Notes: a model not told the origin generated them from the sequence alone. 64,000 nucleotides of DNA from Triatoma infestans (GCA_011037195.1 JAAEAF010000183.1:62001-126000); one strand, 5' to 3'. Shown: positions 13,551 to 25,690, counted from the stretch's first letter. Numbers and translations: made by a program.

Positions 13551-13866
13551 TTGTTGGCTTATCGACCAGGAAGTTTCAAAAAAAAAAAAAAAATTTTAAA
13601 GTGTTTTTTTATTTAAAACCTGACGTTTCGGCAAACATTGTTTGCCTTATTCAGTGGCTCTCTTAAGAGGTAAGAGAAGTTTGGAAATCTTGTTATAATA
13701 TCTTTGATTATGTCTATAGTTATGAGAGTGTACTACCATAACTATAGACAATGTTATGAGAAAAGATAACAGTGTTTGCCGAAACGTCGGGTTTTCAATT
13801 TAAAAAAAAAAACTTTAAAATTATTTGGTGTTTTTTTGGGAACTTCCTGGTCGATAAGCCAATTAT
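13551..13866. mobile_element. Foldback element with hammerhead-like arms, family D
   Basis: The outer arms are TTGGCTTATCGACCAGGAAG at the left and its reverse complement ending at about 13862. The inner arms carry GACGTTTCGGCAAAC and GTTTGCCGAAACGTC. The centre has a smaller inverted pair (ctatagttatgag / ccataactatag). The left arm on the - strand keeps a nearly complete hammerhead layout (13617-13657). Confidence 0.65.
13617..13657 (-). ncRNA. Hammerhead-like motif, family D, probably inactive
   Basis: On the - strand: CUGAAUA in place of CUGANGA (G8 lost), then one extra A, a perfect 7-bp stem II (GGCAAAC with GUUUGCC), GAAA, ACGU stem III, and C. Stem I pairs poorly. The perfect stem II and intact GAAACGUC argue for descent from a working ribozyme. 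The change at the catalytic G8 argues against present activity. Confidence 0.4.
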
Positions 13867-13889
13867 ATACTTGATTACTTCTAATGGAA

Positions 13890-14615
13890 TGTGCACCAAT
13901 AAAGTGGTTAACTTCATATCGAGAATCTCGCCGGGAAGAAATAGTGCGGCAAGGCTGCGAATCTGAGCATACAATGTTAACTCAGTTATCTGTTCAGAGA
14001 GGAGAGACAACCGATATGCGAGGTTTGCAGCTCATCTATGACAATTCTGCATATACTAGTTGAATGTACAAAGTACACAACAATGACAGCGAATTTAGGC
14101 ATGCCCTAACTCTTTGACGGATGCACTGAAAGATAACTTTGAAAATGTAAATAAGTCTGTGCAATATATAAAAGAAATTGGCTTATTTCAACATATATAA
14201 GTAGCTCTTTTTGAATTAAAATAGTAGTTTGCTTCTTATAAAGAAGATTAGCTTATATTTGTTAATATTTTTATTGTAAATAGTAGGATTAGAGTAAACT
14301 GGAGTAGAGGAATATCAACTACTCTACTCTGTAACGTATATAAGTTGGTGCGAATGATAAGTTTGTATGGCTAGGTTTCTGTTATATGGAGTAAATGTAT
14401 TTTTTATTAACTAGTATGGATCAGGTAGGTTTAGTAGAGTGCAATCGAGTTGGTACGAATGAAGATAGGGATCAGGTTTTTAAATTTTTAATAGTGCAAT
14501 GTAGATTAGTTACCATTAAAAAAAAAAGGAAAAATGAAATTACAAGAAAAGGAGTAAGTGCAATAGGGGCAAAGGACCTCAGCTGTTGCGCACCTATACA
14601 GAAAAAAAAAAAAGA
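13890..14615 (+). pseudogene. I-like LINE 3' relic with 3' UTR
   Basis: The + strand reads (with frame changes) R-E-E-I-V, then H-T-M-L-T, then P-I-C-E-V-C-S-S-S-M-T-I-L-H-I-L-V-E-C. This is the post-RNase H zinc knuckle (C-x2-C...H-x4-C) of I/Nimb-like LINEs. A roughly 380-bp 3' UTR ends in AAAGGACCTCAGCTGTTGCG followed by an A tail near 14603. The same 3' signature ends the LINE relic at 55245-55875, so both belong to related families. It is 5' truncated and frameshifted. Confidence 0.65.
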
Positions 14616-14619
14616 CTTT

Positions 14620-14699
14620 CGCAATAATCATCAACAAACAGCAATTTCTTGGCTCACATATCTACTGTTAGCAGTTGCTGTTTGTTGATGATTATTGCG
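14620..14699. repeat. Perfect 25-bp inverted repeat
   Basis: Arms 14620-14644 and 14675-14699 are perfect reverse complements (CGCAATAATCATC... and its mate) around a 30-bp spacer. It sits directly after the A tail of the LINE relic. It could be a miniature foldback or a captured hairpin. It has no known family. Confidence 0.7.
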
Positions 14700-15017
14700 A
14701 TCGTCGTGATTATATTACTAATGATAATCATCTTAATGGTGCATTTATAATGTTATTATGAGTGCAGTTGGTCAGTTATTATTAGATGCCAGTGCAGTCA
14801 GTTGCTTGTAAACGACGGCCAGTGTCAACACACTGCCAACCCGTGGTCAGTTAACTGACAAACACTGTCATCGAAGTTATATTGTACCGTGTAAACACCA
14901 CCATTTTCACTGACATCTCTCGCTGACCGCGAAGAAGCGTCCGAGAAATGACTGACGAGCACATCCGTCGTCAATGTTTTGATCAGTTACTTCTCTGACA
15001 GTTCGGTTGCCTTCTCT

Positions 15018-15075
15018 CTGTGTACCCAGAGCCCGATCTAGGGGCGGGCAACCCGGACATTTGTCCGGGGCGCCA
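15018..15075. mobile_element. Possible hAT-like terminus
   Basis: CAGAGCCCGATCTAGGGGC followed by GGGCAACCCGGACATTTG and GGGGCGCCATTTT resembles termini of hAT elements (CAG-GGCC-x-CTAG-like ends with GGCGCC nearby). Only one end is seen, with no transposase. Assignment is weak. Confidence 0.3.
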
Positions 15076-15121
15076 TTTTGGTTGTAAGTGTGGGAAAAAT
15101 ATTTTTGTGTTAAATACTCAA

Positions 15122-15172
15122 ATGTCTCTGATGCTTTCCAGCTCTGCGGAACCAACCACCACAACAACTACT
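15122..15172 (+). repeat. Outer-end fragment of foldback family A
   Basis: TGTCTCTGATGCTTTCCAGC then TCTGCGGAACCAACCACCAC equals the outer end of the arms at 37107-37145 and 59695-59725. The hammerhead part is absent. Confidence 0.65.
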
Positions 15173-15416
15173 CAATGTTCACTAACCAATTTTTTCGTTC
15201 ACTAAAAATTTATAGTGCGTAGCGTATTTATATTGTTTATGTCTTAAGGCTAAAATATTTACACTATTATTGAAAAATTATCGCAGAATTTGTAAAGGAC
15301 GATGCTTGAACTAGTTTGAACAAGCATATACCTCTCTGAACAGAATAGCATTAGCACGCAAACAGAGTGCTGCTTCAGCTTGTGTTTGAACATGCATAGA
15401 CTTGCTTAAAAAAATA

Positions 15417-16650
15417 TGTACACTGTTGGTAAAAAAGTTTGGGACCACCTGGAATAAAATGTATTATATTTATTTCTGTTAATTTAATGATTTGTTATGA
15501 TGTCAGATAAAATATCAGTAATTCAAAAATGTTTTATTAATCACTATACTCGTACAAATATAATAAGCGATAACAAATTCATTAGAAAATGTAAATCTTT
15601 CCCAAAAATAAATTTCGACTGAACGACTTTTTCATCTAAGTGACCACCTCTGCGCTTAATGATTTCTCTTATAATTCTAGGCATTCTCAATCAATTTGTT
15701 GCTTGTTTCGAATTCAGTATTACTCCACACACTGTGCAGTATCTACCACAGAGCATCTGGAGAATTAGGGCACTTGTTACGAACATTTCCATCTAGCTCA
15801 TCCCACAAAAGTTCAATTGGATTCAAGACCGGGAATTGCGACGGCCAGACCATATTGACCGATATTTTTCATCTTCTTTTTCCTTAAGGTATTATCTACA
15901 TAATTTGGAAGCATGTTTAAGGCCACTATCCTGTTGCATAACGATTTTTTCCCCAATCAATCGCTGACCGCAGGGTAAGACGTGATTTTATAAAATGCTT
16001 TTATAATTTTCTTTTTTCATTATCCCGTCAATACGGACGAGATCACCTATTCCATAGCCTGAAAAACATCCCCAAACCATGACCGAGCCCTCTCTGTGAA
16101 TAACGATGGCTTATTATGCATTGTGGATCTAGTTTTTCTGAGCTAAAAGGTTACTCAAACCTTTCATTGTGAAGTCTTTGTATTTCAAGCCCACTCTAAA
16201 CGTTTCTTCTTGTTTGCACCCTTTAATAATGGTTTCAGTGTTTCAACTCTTCGTATTAACTTTGGACAGTTGAGACAAAAATTGGCCTCAAACTTGTATT
16301 AATAACTTCCTCTCTGATTTTTGGAGCTGTGAGTCGTCTGCTTCTTTTACTACATACAATAATGAACTAACCCTCACCTGTGGTTGTTGCTTTTGGTCTC
16401 CCGGAACGGTATAAATCTTCATGATCCTCATATATTTTTAACCGTAACAAAACACCATTTTTTGGAATTTTAAGTTCAGCCGTTATTTTTCGTTCGGATT
16501 TCCCTATTTTATGTAACATTCAAATTGCACTTCTGTAGCAACACTCAGTTCTTAACTTTGCCCATTTTGTATTAATTCAAAAGAGGAAAATTAGACTTTG
16601 CAATAAAATGCACTCGTAAACCGTGAAGATATACTCGTAAACCATCAAGC
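15417..16650 (-). pseudogene. Tc1-like transposase relic, copy 1
   Basis: The left end TACACTGTTGGTAAAAAAGT then TTGGGACCAC has the form of a Tc1/mariner terminal repeat with a TA at the target. On the - strand, fragments of a DDE transposase can be read toward lower coordinates (G-x-G-D-L-V-R-like, then W-P-S-Q-F-P-V-L-N-P-I-E), but stops and indels break the frame. No matching right terminal repeat is visible. It is homologous to the better-preserved copy at 23951-25190. Confidence 0.7.
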
Positions 16651-16864
16651 TCAAGGAGTGAACTAATCCCAATAAAATAAAATAGAATAAAAAGTAAGTA
16701 AATAATGATTTGTTGACAAACAATACAATGTCCTAATCTATAAACAGCAACAATAATTTGAAAGAAATTATTCTCTTATGAATTACTAACAAATCCAAGA
16801 TGTAAATTGTTTCTCAAAAGGCAAAGTGTATATTATGTTAGATTGGATGGGGGATGGCCATGCG

Positions 16865-17166
16865 TCATTGCACTGCGACCTTCATTGTGAGACTTATTGT
16901 GGATCCCCTGGGTATGACATCCCTCAGCTTCGCCCTCATAATCAGGCCTAGCAAAGCTGAAAGTGGCTCCGTCATCAAGCTCGTGGCTTCGGGATTGCTA
17001 GTCTCCAGTTGAAGAAACCTTGCCCTCGCCACGCCGACACACACACAAAGGACGTGGCCTTGGTTTCCTCCTCGGCCCTGCAAAAACGGCTCAACGCGTT
17101 GTCTGCTAGTAGTAAATGGTGTATGTGCATATTCAGTCGCATGTACTGCCCTGTTAGTAGACCCAC
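16865..17166 (-). pseudogene. LINE C-terminal relic, unit 1
   Basis: On the - strand: L-L-T-G-Q-Y-M-R-L-N-M-H-I-H-H, then L-S-R-F-C-R-A-E-E-E-T. This matches the final LTGH-x-x-LN-x-H-x...C-R-x-C-x-x-E-x-E-T segment of R1/jockey-type LINE ORF2 proteins. The zinc-ligand pattern is incomplete and the frame is short. The counterpart is at 25395-25690. Confidence 0.6.
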
Positions 17167-17195
17167 TATTATCCTTATACCTCGTTAGGAATTGT

Positions 17196-18739
17196 TGGTA
17201 GTGAAGGGACTAAGTAGCACGACAAATATAATAAATATGTATATTTATATATATGTAATTTTTAATTAAAAATTTTTTAATAAATTAAAATTTAATGCTT
17301 AGTGGAATATGCATCGGATTATTGGGAATAATAGATAGATAAGAGGAAAGGCGATAGAGCAGGGGATGATGACGCTAAGGACTGGGTGGATGCAAATATG
17401 TCTACTTTAAGGAATGGAGGATGTTGTTGTAGAGAGATGAAATGATTTCAGTAGATCCCTGGTGAATGTAGGTAATTGTCTTAACAAAGAATTTAGCCTG
17501 CCTCTGCCCTGGCGTTCTTTCGCACCATTGCAGTCTAATGCAGACTTTATCAACAGAGCAGAAAAGAAATCTGGTATAAAACAATCACCCGTCATTCCTT
17601 TATTGTATAAGTAATTTGTAAATAAACCGTTAGTGGACATGTATTACAGATATATAAAGGAGGTGAGGATTATATTATTTACCTAAATAAGATTGCATTG
17701 TATGATAGTAAGCTCTCTATCAATCCAGTAGCAATGCCTGTGACGGCAATTTGCAGGGCAATTTAAGTCTCAGGATAGAACATTCTTGAATGATTAATAA
17801 AAGGCATAAATAAAGATAGAGCTAAGGAACAAATATACATTTATTTTTTCCTATTTTCCTTTAAGAATGTATTTGTTCTAGATGAAATTTATAATACAAA
17901 AATTAGATTATTCTTTTAAAACAAACAAAAAAAATTCAAATTTTACATTTTAGTTGAAATAAAAAAGAAAAAGAGATTAAAACGAATAAAATTAACGTTT
18001 CTGAATTAACCGCCAGGTAACAGCACTTACTTAATCTAGAGTTTGTAGTAGTACAAATAATTGTCGCTAGAAAGCACAAGCTTCTAGATATACTAAATTG
18101 TAGTTCCAAAATTCGCCACCCGATCACAGCGCCATCCTCTGATGTAAAAGTTTTCAATAGCTTAAAATGCGTCTGTAGTTAGCGTAATGGACTCCAAAAA
18201 AAAAATCTTTGGAAGTAGTGACACCTAGTGGCCAACAATATAACCACAATTAAAATTGATTTCTCAGTAGGTGTTGCTATCTGCTGGCCATATTTATAAC
18301 TACAAATATACTACTTTTAATTAGAAAACAAAAAAATCTAGCGTGAAACACTCGGATTTGTTTCAGATTTGCTTTCAGCCTCTGCTGAAAGCTGAACAAA
18401 AAATATAGATATTACAATTCAAACATTACAGCTTAATCTTCAAAGTAATAAAATTAAATTAAATAATTGCTTAATATAGGAGATAGTAATAATGATTTAA
18501 ATAGACTTTTTTCATTTATACAAATTATTTTATGGTAGGGGTTTGAGGGATCTCTTCGCAGGATATTTCTCTTACTCCAGTTTTCAAAATTGTAATCGAC
18601 TAACTTTATAGTTAGTTTACCAAATTTAATAAAATTCGTCGGTGTTTTTGTGCAGAAAATCACAAAAACTGAAAAAATTACTTAGATGTACATTATAATT
18701 AAAAAAAACAAAAATCATTTTTAAACTAGAAATAAATGA
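17196..18739 (+). repeat. Gypsy-like LTR, first copy
   Basis: About 1.54 kb, starting TGGTAGTGAAGGGACTAAG and matching 18893-20436 end to end. It is read as a long terminal repeat because the second copy begins exactly where a gypsy pol frame ends (see 18740-18898). The 3' edge lacks the usual CA and runs straight into pol sequence, so the deletion that removed the element's interior probably also cut this LTR's 3' end. It carries a roughly 210-bp LINE-tail insert (about 18355-18566) that the copy at 25720 lacks, and a fragment of the CTTACTCC repeat. Confidence 0.6.
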
Positions 18740-18898
18740 ATGAATGTATCTAAACATCAATTTCAGGTTAATGACAATGTTTACCTCAAAATTTTCAAAC
18801 CTCAGGGTAAATTTGGTCATAAATTTTCTGGACCTTACAAAATAGACAAATTATACCCCAACCATACTGTACGCTTACGTATGGAAGACGGTTGGTAG
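18740..18898 (+). pseudogene. Gypsy-type pol C-terminus
   Basis: An open + frame of 52 codons ends with TAG at 18896-18898. It reads V-N-D-N-V-Y-L-K-I-F-K-P, then K-F-S-G-P-Y-K-I, then H-T-V-R-L-R-M-E-D-G. This is the C-terminal integrase region of gypsy-like Pol (GD-x-V-Y-L-x...GPY-x-I-x). The stop lies 4-6 nt inside the following LTR, as expected for pol running into the 3' LTR. About 150 bp is all that remains of the internal region. Confidence 0.7.
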
Positions 18899-20436
18899 TG
18901 AAGGGACTAAGAAGCACGACAAATATAATAAATATGTATATTTATATAAATGTAATTATTAATTAAAATTTTTTTAATAAATTAAAATTTAATGCTTACT
19001 GGAATATGCATCGGATTATTGGGAATAATAGATAGATAAGCGGAAAGGGGATAGAGCAGGGGATGGATGATGACGCTAAGGACTGGGTGGATGCAAATAT
19101 GTCTACTTTAAGGAATAGCGGATGTTGTTGTAGAGAGATGAAATGATTTCAGTAGATCCCTGGTGAATGTAGGTAAATGTCTTAACAACGAATTTAGCAT
19201 GCCTCTGCCCTGGCGTTCTTTCTCATCATTGCAGTCTAATGCAGACTTTATCAACAGAGCAGAAAAGAAATCTGGTATAAAACAATCACCCTTCATTCCT
19301 TTATTGTATAAGTAATTTGCAAATAAACCGTTAGTGGACATGTATTACAGATATATAAAGGAGGTGAGGATTATATTATTTACCTAAATAAGATTGCATT
19401 GTATGGTAGTAAGCTCTCTATCAATCCAGTAGCAATGCCTGTGACGGCAATTTGCAGGGCAATTTAAGTCTCAGGATAGAACACTCTTGAATAATTAATA
19501 AAAGGCATAAATAAAGATAGAGCTAAGGAACAAATATACATTTATTTTTTTCTATTTTCCTTTAAGAATGTAATTGTTCTAGATGAAATTTATAATAAAA
19601 AATTAGATTATTCTTATAAAACAAACAAAAACAATTCAAATTTTACATTTTAGTTGAAATAAAAAAGAAAAAGATTAAAACGAATAAAATTAACGTTTCT
19701 GAATTAACCGCCAGGTAACAGCACTTACTTAATCTAGAGTTTGTAGTAGTACAAATAATTGTCGCTAGAAAGCATAAGCTTCTAGATATACTAAATTGTA
19801 GTTCCAAAATTCGCCACCCGATCACAGCGCCATCCTCTGATGTAAAAGTTTTCAATAGCTTAAAATGTGTGTGTAGTTAGCGTAATGGACTCCAAAAAAA
19901 AATTTTTGGAAGTAGTGACACCTAGTGGCCAACTATATAACCATAATTAAAATTGATTTCTCAGTAGGTGTTGCTATCTGGTGGCGATATTTATAACTAC
20001 AAATATACTACTTTTAATTAGAAAACAAAAAAATCTAGCGTGAAACACTCGGATTTGTTTCAGATTTGCTTTCAGCCTCTGCTGCAAGCTGAACAAAAAA
20101 TATAGATATTACAATTCAAACATTACAGCTTAATCTTCAAAGTAATAAAATAAAATTAAATACTTGCTTAATAAAGGAGATAGTAATAATGATTTAAATA
20201 GACTTTTTTCATTTATACAAATTATTTTAAGGAAGGGGTTTGAGGGATCTCTTCGTAGGATATTTCTCTTACTCCAGTTTACAAAATTGTAATCGACTAA
20301 CTTTATAGTTAGTTTACCAAATTTAATAAAATTCGTTGGTGTTTTTGTGCAGAAAATCACAAAAACTGAAAAAAATTACTTAGATCTACATTATAATTGA
20401 AAAAAAAATTTCATTTTTGAACTAGAAATAAATGAA
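18893..20436 (+). repeat. Gypsy-like LTR, second copy
   Basis: Starts TGGTAGTGAAGGGACTAAG at 18893, within the last pol codons. It is nearly identical to 17196-18739 including the LINE-tail insert. Because both copies share that insert, either the insert predates the element's last transposition or the pair was homogenised. Confidence 0.65.
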
Positions 20437-20989
20437 TATATTAATTATATTAATATATATTAATAAAATTCAAATATTTATTTATCTTTTTTCTACATTA
20501 TATTTCTTGCGCTAGCTATTAAGATAATTCTTGGCACATTATTTGCCAAGATATTTTTCTGGAATAATGCTTGATATGATATTTTTCCTTCCTTTCTTTT
20601 TCAGGAGAGGGTTCAGATTTTTTACATTTGTTTTACAGCTGGAAGCTATAGAGGGCTGCGAATATTAATATTATCCTAACAATGTTAAAATGGGAAATTT
20701 AAGACTATTGAAGGATAGATTCAAATTATTATATAATCATTATTTTTATAAGATTTATATGTAATTACCAACATACACTTCAAGAACTTTTATCTAAATC
20801 TTGTCAATAAAATTTACGGGCTAATTTCATTTGTTGGTATTTGATTGAATATTGTATTTGATAAATTTTTGAAAGCAGCTTCAAAATCTCTTGAAATGGC
20901 TGGTCCAATTGCTTGAAACATTTCTTGGGAAATTTCATTCAATATTTATTTATTTATTGCCTAAAGAAACTGTACATTTCTAAAGAGAC

Positions 20990-21560
20990 TGACCTCTGCT
21001 GAAAGCTGAACAAAAATACAGATATTACAAGAAGAAACATTACAAACATTACAGCTTAATCTTCAAAGTAATAAAATAAAATTAAATACTTGCTTAATAA
21101 AGTAGATAGTAACAATGGTTTAAATAGACTTTATTCATTTATACAAATTATTTTATGGAAGGAGTTTGAGGGATCTCTTCGTAGGTATTAAATAATACCT
21201 TTACAAACCTATAAATATCTTTCCTCCAAAGCCCCAGAGATAAAATAAAATAAATGGTTTAACTTTTCTATATCTAGTAAGTTAGCAAAAACATAAGAAC
21301 TGTGTGAAGGTAAATACCTATTTGACAACCTCCTTCTCAAACATTTATTATAAGGGCATTCAAAAATAAAGTGCATACTATTACCATTTTTGCCCTCCTC
21401 ATAAGTAAAGCAATTCTTTTATCAAATAAAGGGGCTATTCCAATATAAAAAATCCTGGGGTGACGATCACTACCTACTCTAGTTTGAGCTATCAATCTGG
21501 TTTTAATGATATTGCACCTAATATTTACATATGAACTACAATTAGCCAAGGGACACATCA
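20990..21560 (-). pseudogene. LINE tail with zinc knuckle, unit 1
   Basis: On the - strand, about 21420-21180: C-F-T-Y-E-E, then M-H-F-I-F-E-C-P-Y-N-K-C-L-R-R-R-L, then H-L-F-Y-F-I-S-G-A-L. This is the C-terminal knuckle region of a non-LTR ORF2. The 3' noncoding tail (20995-21190) reappears as the insert inside both LTR copies. Counterpart in unit 2: 27665-28255. Confidence 0.55.
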
Positions 21561-21599
21561 ATCTATAGTGGATGTTATATGAAGATTTGAGTACTTCAT

Positions 21600-22030
21600 T
21601 GACGTCAGTTTAGAGAAAGATCTTTTAAGTTATCAGAGACCACGACTGCATGCTGCGCCACCCAGATGGAATAAAACGACTGCATGTCCTGCACTCCTAT
21701 GGAATAAAACATTTCTCTCACAAGAGCCACCCAGTTAAAAGGAATGCCAGAACCATCCAAAAGCTTCACAAGTCTTCTATAGCAAATCTTCAGAGGTTAG
21801 CTGCTTTACATCGATCAAATCTTTAGCCAGAATCTTATAGATTTATTAAAAATATTGTTTTTCACTTGCCGTCATTCAACTTCCAGTGAACAAGACTATT
21901 GGGGACTTGTCGTGGCAGATTTAAGAGCAACTTAAAGAATATCAATTGGACATGATCGACTATAGTGAAGTACTTCAAGGCCCAATTTTTTAACTGATTC
22001 CAAACTTCTGATCGGTAGTGTATATGTTCT
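21600..22030 (-). pseudogene. Second Tc1-like relic, unit 1
   Basis: At the high-coordinate end, the - strand begins CACTACCGATCAGAAGTTTG GAATCA-like, which resembles Tc1 terminal repeats of the 'AAAAGTTTGGGATCA' kind. The interior is degenerate and I can read no transposase domain with certainty. Counterpart 28290-28695. Confidence 0.35.
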
Positions 22031-23940
22031 TAAGGGGCGGCAATTTGTCTTTTTGTCCTGGGCGACGTAACCGCTAGTGCGGGCGCTGGTGTACCTTACG
22101 TTTTACTGCTCTGAAGAAAAAATGTAAAGTAATGGAAAAATGCCTTGAAAAAGACCAAAGAAAAAGATGCCAGAAGATGTTGGCATGGATAAGCGATTAT
22201 TGAGTGGGAGTTGAAACCATGCCTATGGATCTTAATCTAGGACAATGATAAAGACAAGTCCGTGCGATAAGTGTACTGAAATAATAATAATAATTGATAT
22301 ATAAGTATAATAATTAATAGCAATCATAGATATTTCTAACTAATTTAAACAAATTCAAATTTTCACCGACGTTCGGCAAATTTATTGCTTAAAATTTTAA
22401 GAACTTGAAATTTTTAAAAACTATGGTTTAACTAGGAACAATTGCAAGAGAAACCATAAATGCATTCATGAAGAAGGCAATAAATTTTCCAAAACATAGC
22501 TGAAAATTTGATAATCTGTTTTTCTGACCGACCTCGATATCCATTTTTACAATATAAGAATAGTATCAAAATAATATATCGTCTGAAAGCTGCTATGACC
22601 TGGGTAAAGGAGTATCTATACACAATGGATGTAGAGAGTTATTATTATTATTATGACGAGATTTTGAAAATTTGGAGGAGAAAATTTGAATTATAAAGTG
22701 TTGGTCATTAAAAGAAACAAAATTTGGACATATGACCACATTTCACAAGTGATTCCTTCCATTATGTTCAGCAGCAGTAGATGAGCTTAAGAGAAAAGAA
22801 TGAGTGAAAAATAATGTCATTTCTTGTGTAATAGGTAATATTATGGGTGAAAATTATGAATAATATTTAGATTAAGATTTATTCAATTTAAGTTTAATTT
22901 AATGTAAGACCAACATACGGCTAATTTACCAGCGGTCCAGAAAAACGGCAAGTTGTAAGAACAATATCTATCAAAATAACGAACTTAATTCATAATAATA
23001 TTGAAAAATATTATTGAAATAAATTTTGGATAGGGCAAAGCAGAGAGGAATCCAATACCCATAAGCCTCCTCCAAACGACCCCAGAAAGAAGCTTTTATC
23101 AAATAAGTTACCTAAAAAGCCAAAACCATAAAATGATCCAACAGATCTATTGTAGCTCCTTGTATACTTCTATACATTATACAATGGTCAGTAAAAGAAT
23201 AGGAAAATATATTATGTAAGGTGTGTCAGAATTTTCCCATGTTTTGAATTCATCTGAAAAAAAAAAAATGCATTTGGACTGAATGTATGTATGAGACGGA
23301 ATTTGTGAACAAAACATGTAAAATGCCTATCACTTTTAGTCGATACATATTTTCAAGAATGTATTTTACAGGACTGGAGGCACCTTCAACCTTGAGCTTT
23401 TCTCTGGATTGCCATATGAGTGCAATATAAGGTAATTATACCATCTATATTATATTAAAGGATCTTAAATGCATTGCTTCAATGCCAAGTTTGAAGAAAT
23501 TCGGTTAATGTAAACGGAAAGTGCAATCTTACAGAATAGATTCCAGAATTTTTGTATCTTCCCAGAAAATAGATCTATCGGTTTCCTTTAAACATGCGAT
23601 GCTAACTGTGCAGATATTAAATTTCAGTTTCAGTTTTATTTGAAACATTTTTCTAGGAAACAAATTATTTTAGATGATGGAATTATAAGTTCTTCTGAGA
23701 GGTGGCAGAGGGCGCTATAGTGTAGTTGGCATTATCAAACTTTTATTTATTTTATTAATATGTATTTATGTACAATACATATTAAGCGAGTCTCACTGAT
23801 TTATATAACAAAGTATTTATGATGTATACAAACAACTAGTAGTACACAAATTTCCTTATACACTATAATATGAGACTACTTATATTTATATGACACTGAA
23901 AAAAATAAACAGTATCCAAAAAAAAATAAAGAAAAATTTA
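22030..23940. other. Noncoding remainder of unit 1
   Basis: AT-rich sequence duplicated at 28700-30550. A short degenerate match to the CTTACTCC repeat (ttttatttgaaacatttttc, ttcggttaatgtaaacggaa) lies at about 23490-23680. The 62-residue frame at 22508 is broken in the duplicate copy, so it is not a conserved gene. Confidence 0.5.
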
Positions 23941-23950
23941 AAAAAAATAT

Positions 23951-25190
23951 GTACACTGCTGGTAAAAAGTTTGGGACCACCTAGAATAAAAATGTATTGT
24001 ATTTATTTTTGTTAATTTAATGATTTGTTATGATGTCAGATAAAATATCAGTAATTCAAAAATGTTTTATTAATCAATATACTCGTACAAATATAATAAG
24101 CGATAACAAATTCATTACAAAATGAAATCTTTCCCAAAAATAAATTTCGACTGAACGAATTTTTCATCTAAATGACCACCTCTACGCTTAATGACTTCTC
24201 TTATAATTCTAGGCATTTCCTCAATCAATTTGTTGCTTGTTTCGAATTCAATATTACTCCACACACTGTACAGTATCTGCCACAGAGCATCTTGAGAATT
24301 AGGGCACTTGTTACGAACATTTCCATCTAGCTCATCCCACAAAAGTTCAATTGGATTCAAGACCGGGAATTGCGACGGCCAGACCATATTGACCGATATT
24401 TTTCATCTTCTTTTTCCTTAAGATATTATCTACATAATTTGGAAACATTTTTAAGGCCACTATCCTGTTGCATAACGATTTTTTCCCCAATCAATCGCTG
24501 ACCGCAGGGTAAGGCGTGATTTTATAAAATGCTTTTATAATTTTCTTTTTTCATTATCCCGTCAATACGGACGAGATCACCTATTCCATAGCCTGAAAAA
24601 ATCCCCAAACCATGACCGAGCCCTCTCTGTGCATAACGGTGGCTATTATGCATTGTGAGTCTAGTTTTTCTGAGCTAAAAGGTTCCTCAAACCTTTCATT
24701 GTGAAGTCTTTGTATTTCAAGCCCACTCTAAACGTTTCTTCTTGTTTGCACCCTTTAATAATGGTTTCAGCGTTTCAACTCTTCGTATTAACTTTGAACA
24801 ATTGAGACAAAAATTGGCCTCAAACTTGTTTTAATAACTTCCTCTCTAATTTTTGGAGCTGTGAGTCGTCTGCTTCTTTTACTACATACAATAATGAACT
24901 AACCCTCACCTGTGGTTGTTGCTTTTGGTCTCCCGGAACGGTATAAATCTTCATGATCCTCATATATTTTTAACCGTTTCATAGCACGGTGAACACCATT
25001 TTTTGGAATTTTAAGTTCAGCCGTTATTTTTCGTTCGGATTTCCCTATTTTATGTAACATTCAAATTGCACTTCTGTAGCAACACTCAGTTCTTAACTTT
25101 GCCCATTTTGTATTAATTCAAAAGAGGAAAATTAGACTTTGCAATAAGATGCACTCGTAAACCGTGAAGATATACTCATAAACCATCAAG
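23951..25190 (-). pseudogene. Tc1-like transposase relic, copy 2
   Basis: The - strand frame 24387-24115 reads V-W-P-S-Q-F-P-V-L-N-P-I-E-L-L-W-D-E-L. This is the hallmark C-terminal segment of Tc1/mariner transposases and includes the third catalytic acidic residue (E of N-P-I-E). It continues with Q-D-A-L-W and I-I-R-E-V-I-K-R-R-G-G-H. Upstream (24640-24400), G-I-G-D-L-V-R-like and D-S-G-L-K-like segments are frameshifted. The left terminus TACACTGCTGGTAAAAAGTT is clear; no right terminal repeat is seen. Not functional. Confidence 0.8.
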
Positions 25191-25394
25191 CTCAAGGAGT
25201 GAACTAATCCCAATAAAATAAAATAGAATAAAAAGTAAGTAAATCATGATTTGTTGACAAACAATACAATGTCCTAATCTATAAACAGCAACAATAATTT
25301 GAAAGAAATTATTCTCTATGAATTACTAACAAATCCAAGACGTAAATTGTTTCTCAAAAGGCAAAGTGTATATTATGTTAGATTGGATGGGGGG

Positions 25395-25690
25395 GACGGC
25401 GACCTTCATTGTGAGACCTATTGTGGATCCCCTGGGTATGACATCCCTCAGCTTCGTCCTCTTAATCAGGCGCAGCAAAGCTGAAAGTGGCTCCGTCAAC
25501 AAGCTCATGGCTTCGGGATTGCTAGTCCCCAGTTGAAGAAACCTTGTCCTCGCCAGGCCGACACACAAACAAAGGACGTGGCCATGGTTTCCTGCTCGGC
25601 CCTGCAGAAACGGCATAACGCGTTGTCTGCTAGTAGTAAATGGTTTATGTGCTTATTCAGCCACATGTAATGCCCTGTTAGTAGAGCCAC
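25395..25690 (-). pseudogene. LINE C-terminal relic, unit 2
   Basis: On the - strand: L-L-T-G-H-Y-M-W-L-N-K-H-I-N-H, then L-C-R-F-C-R-A-E-Q-E-T. It is better preserved than 16865-17166 (LTGH intact, C-x2-C present). The expected H and C of the knuckle are not readable after it. Confidence 0.65.

Larger units (their letters stand above)
15408..23930. repeat. Tandem duplication, unit 1
   Basis: Unit 1 aligns with 23941-30550 in direct orientation. 15417-17195 matches 23951-25719, and 20437-23890 matches 27048-30544. The middle differs: unit 1 has two LTR-like blocks (17196-18739 and 18893-20436) around a pol remnant, while unit 2 has one (25720-27047). Differences are scattered substitutions and small indels, so the duplication is not very recent. 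The units hold only transposon relics. Confidence 0.8.

Noticed and set aside
14810..14825. Near match to the M13 forward sequencing primer (GTAAACGACGGCCAGT)
   Set aside because: One base short of the primer, and no lacZ, polylinker or phage promoter sequence around it; surroundings are ordinary AT-rich genomic DNA. Taken as chance, though a vector screen would settle it.
22508..22696. 62-residue + frame in unit 1 as a conserved peptide
   Set aside because: The duplicate copy near 29170-29345 has indels that break the frame.
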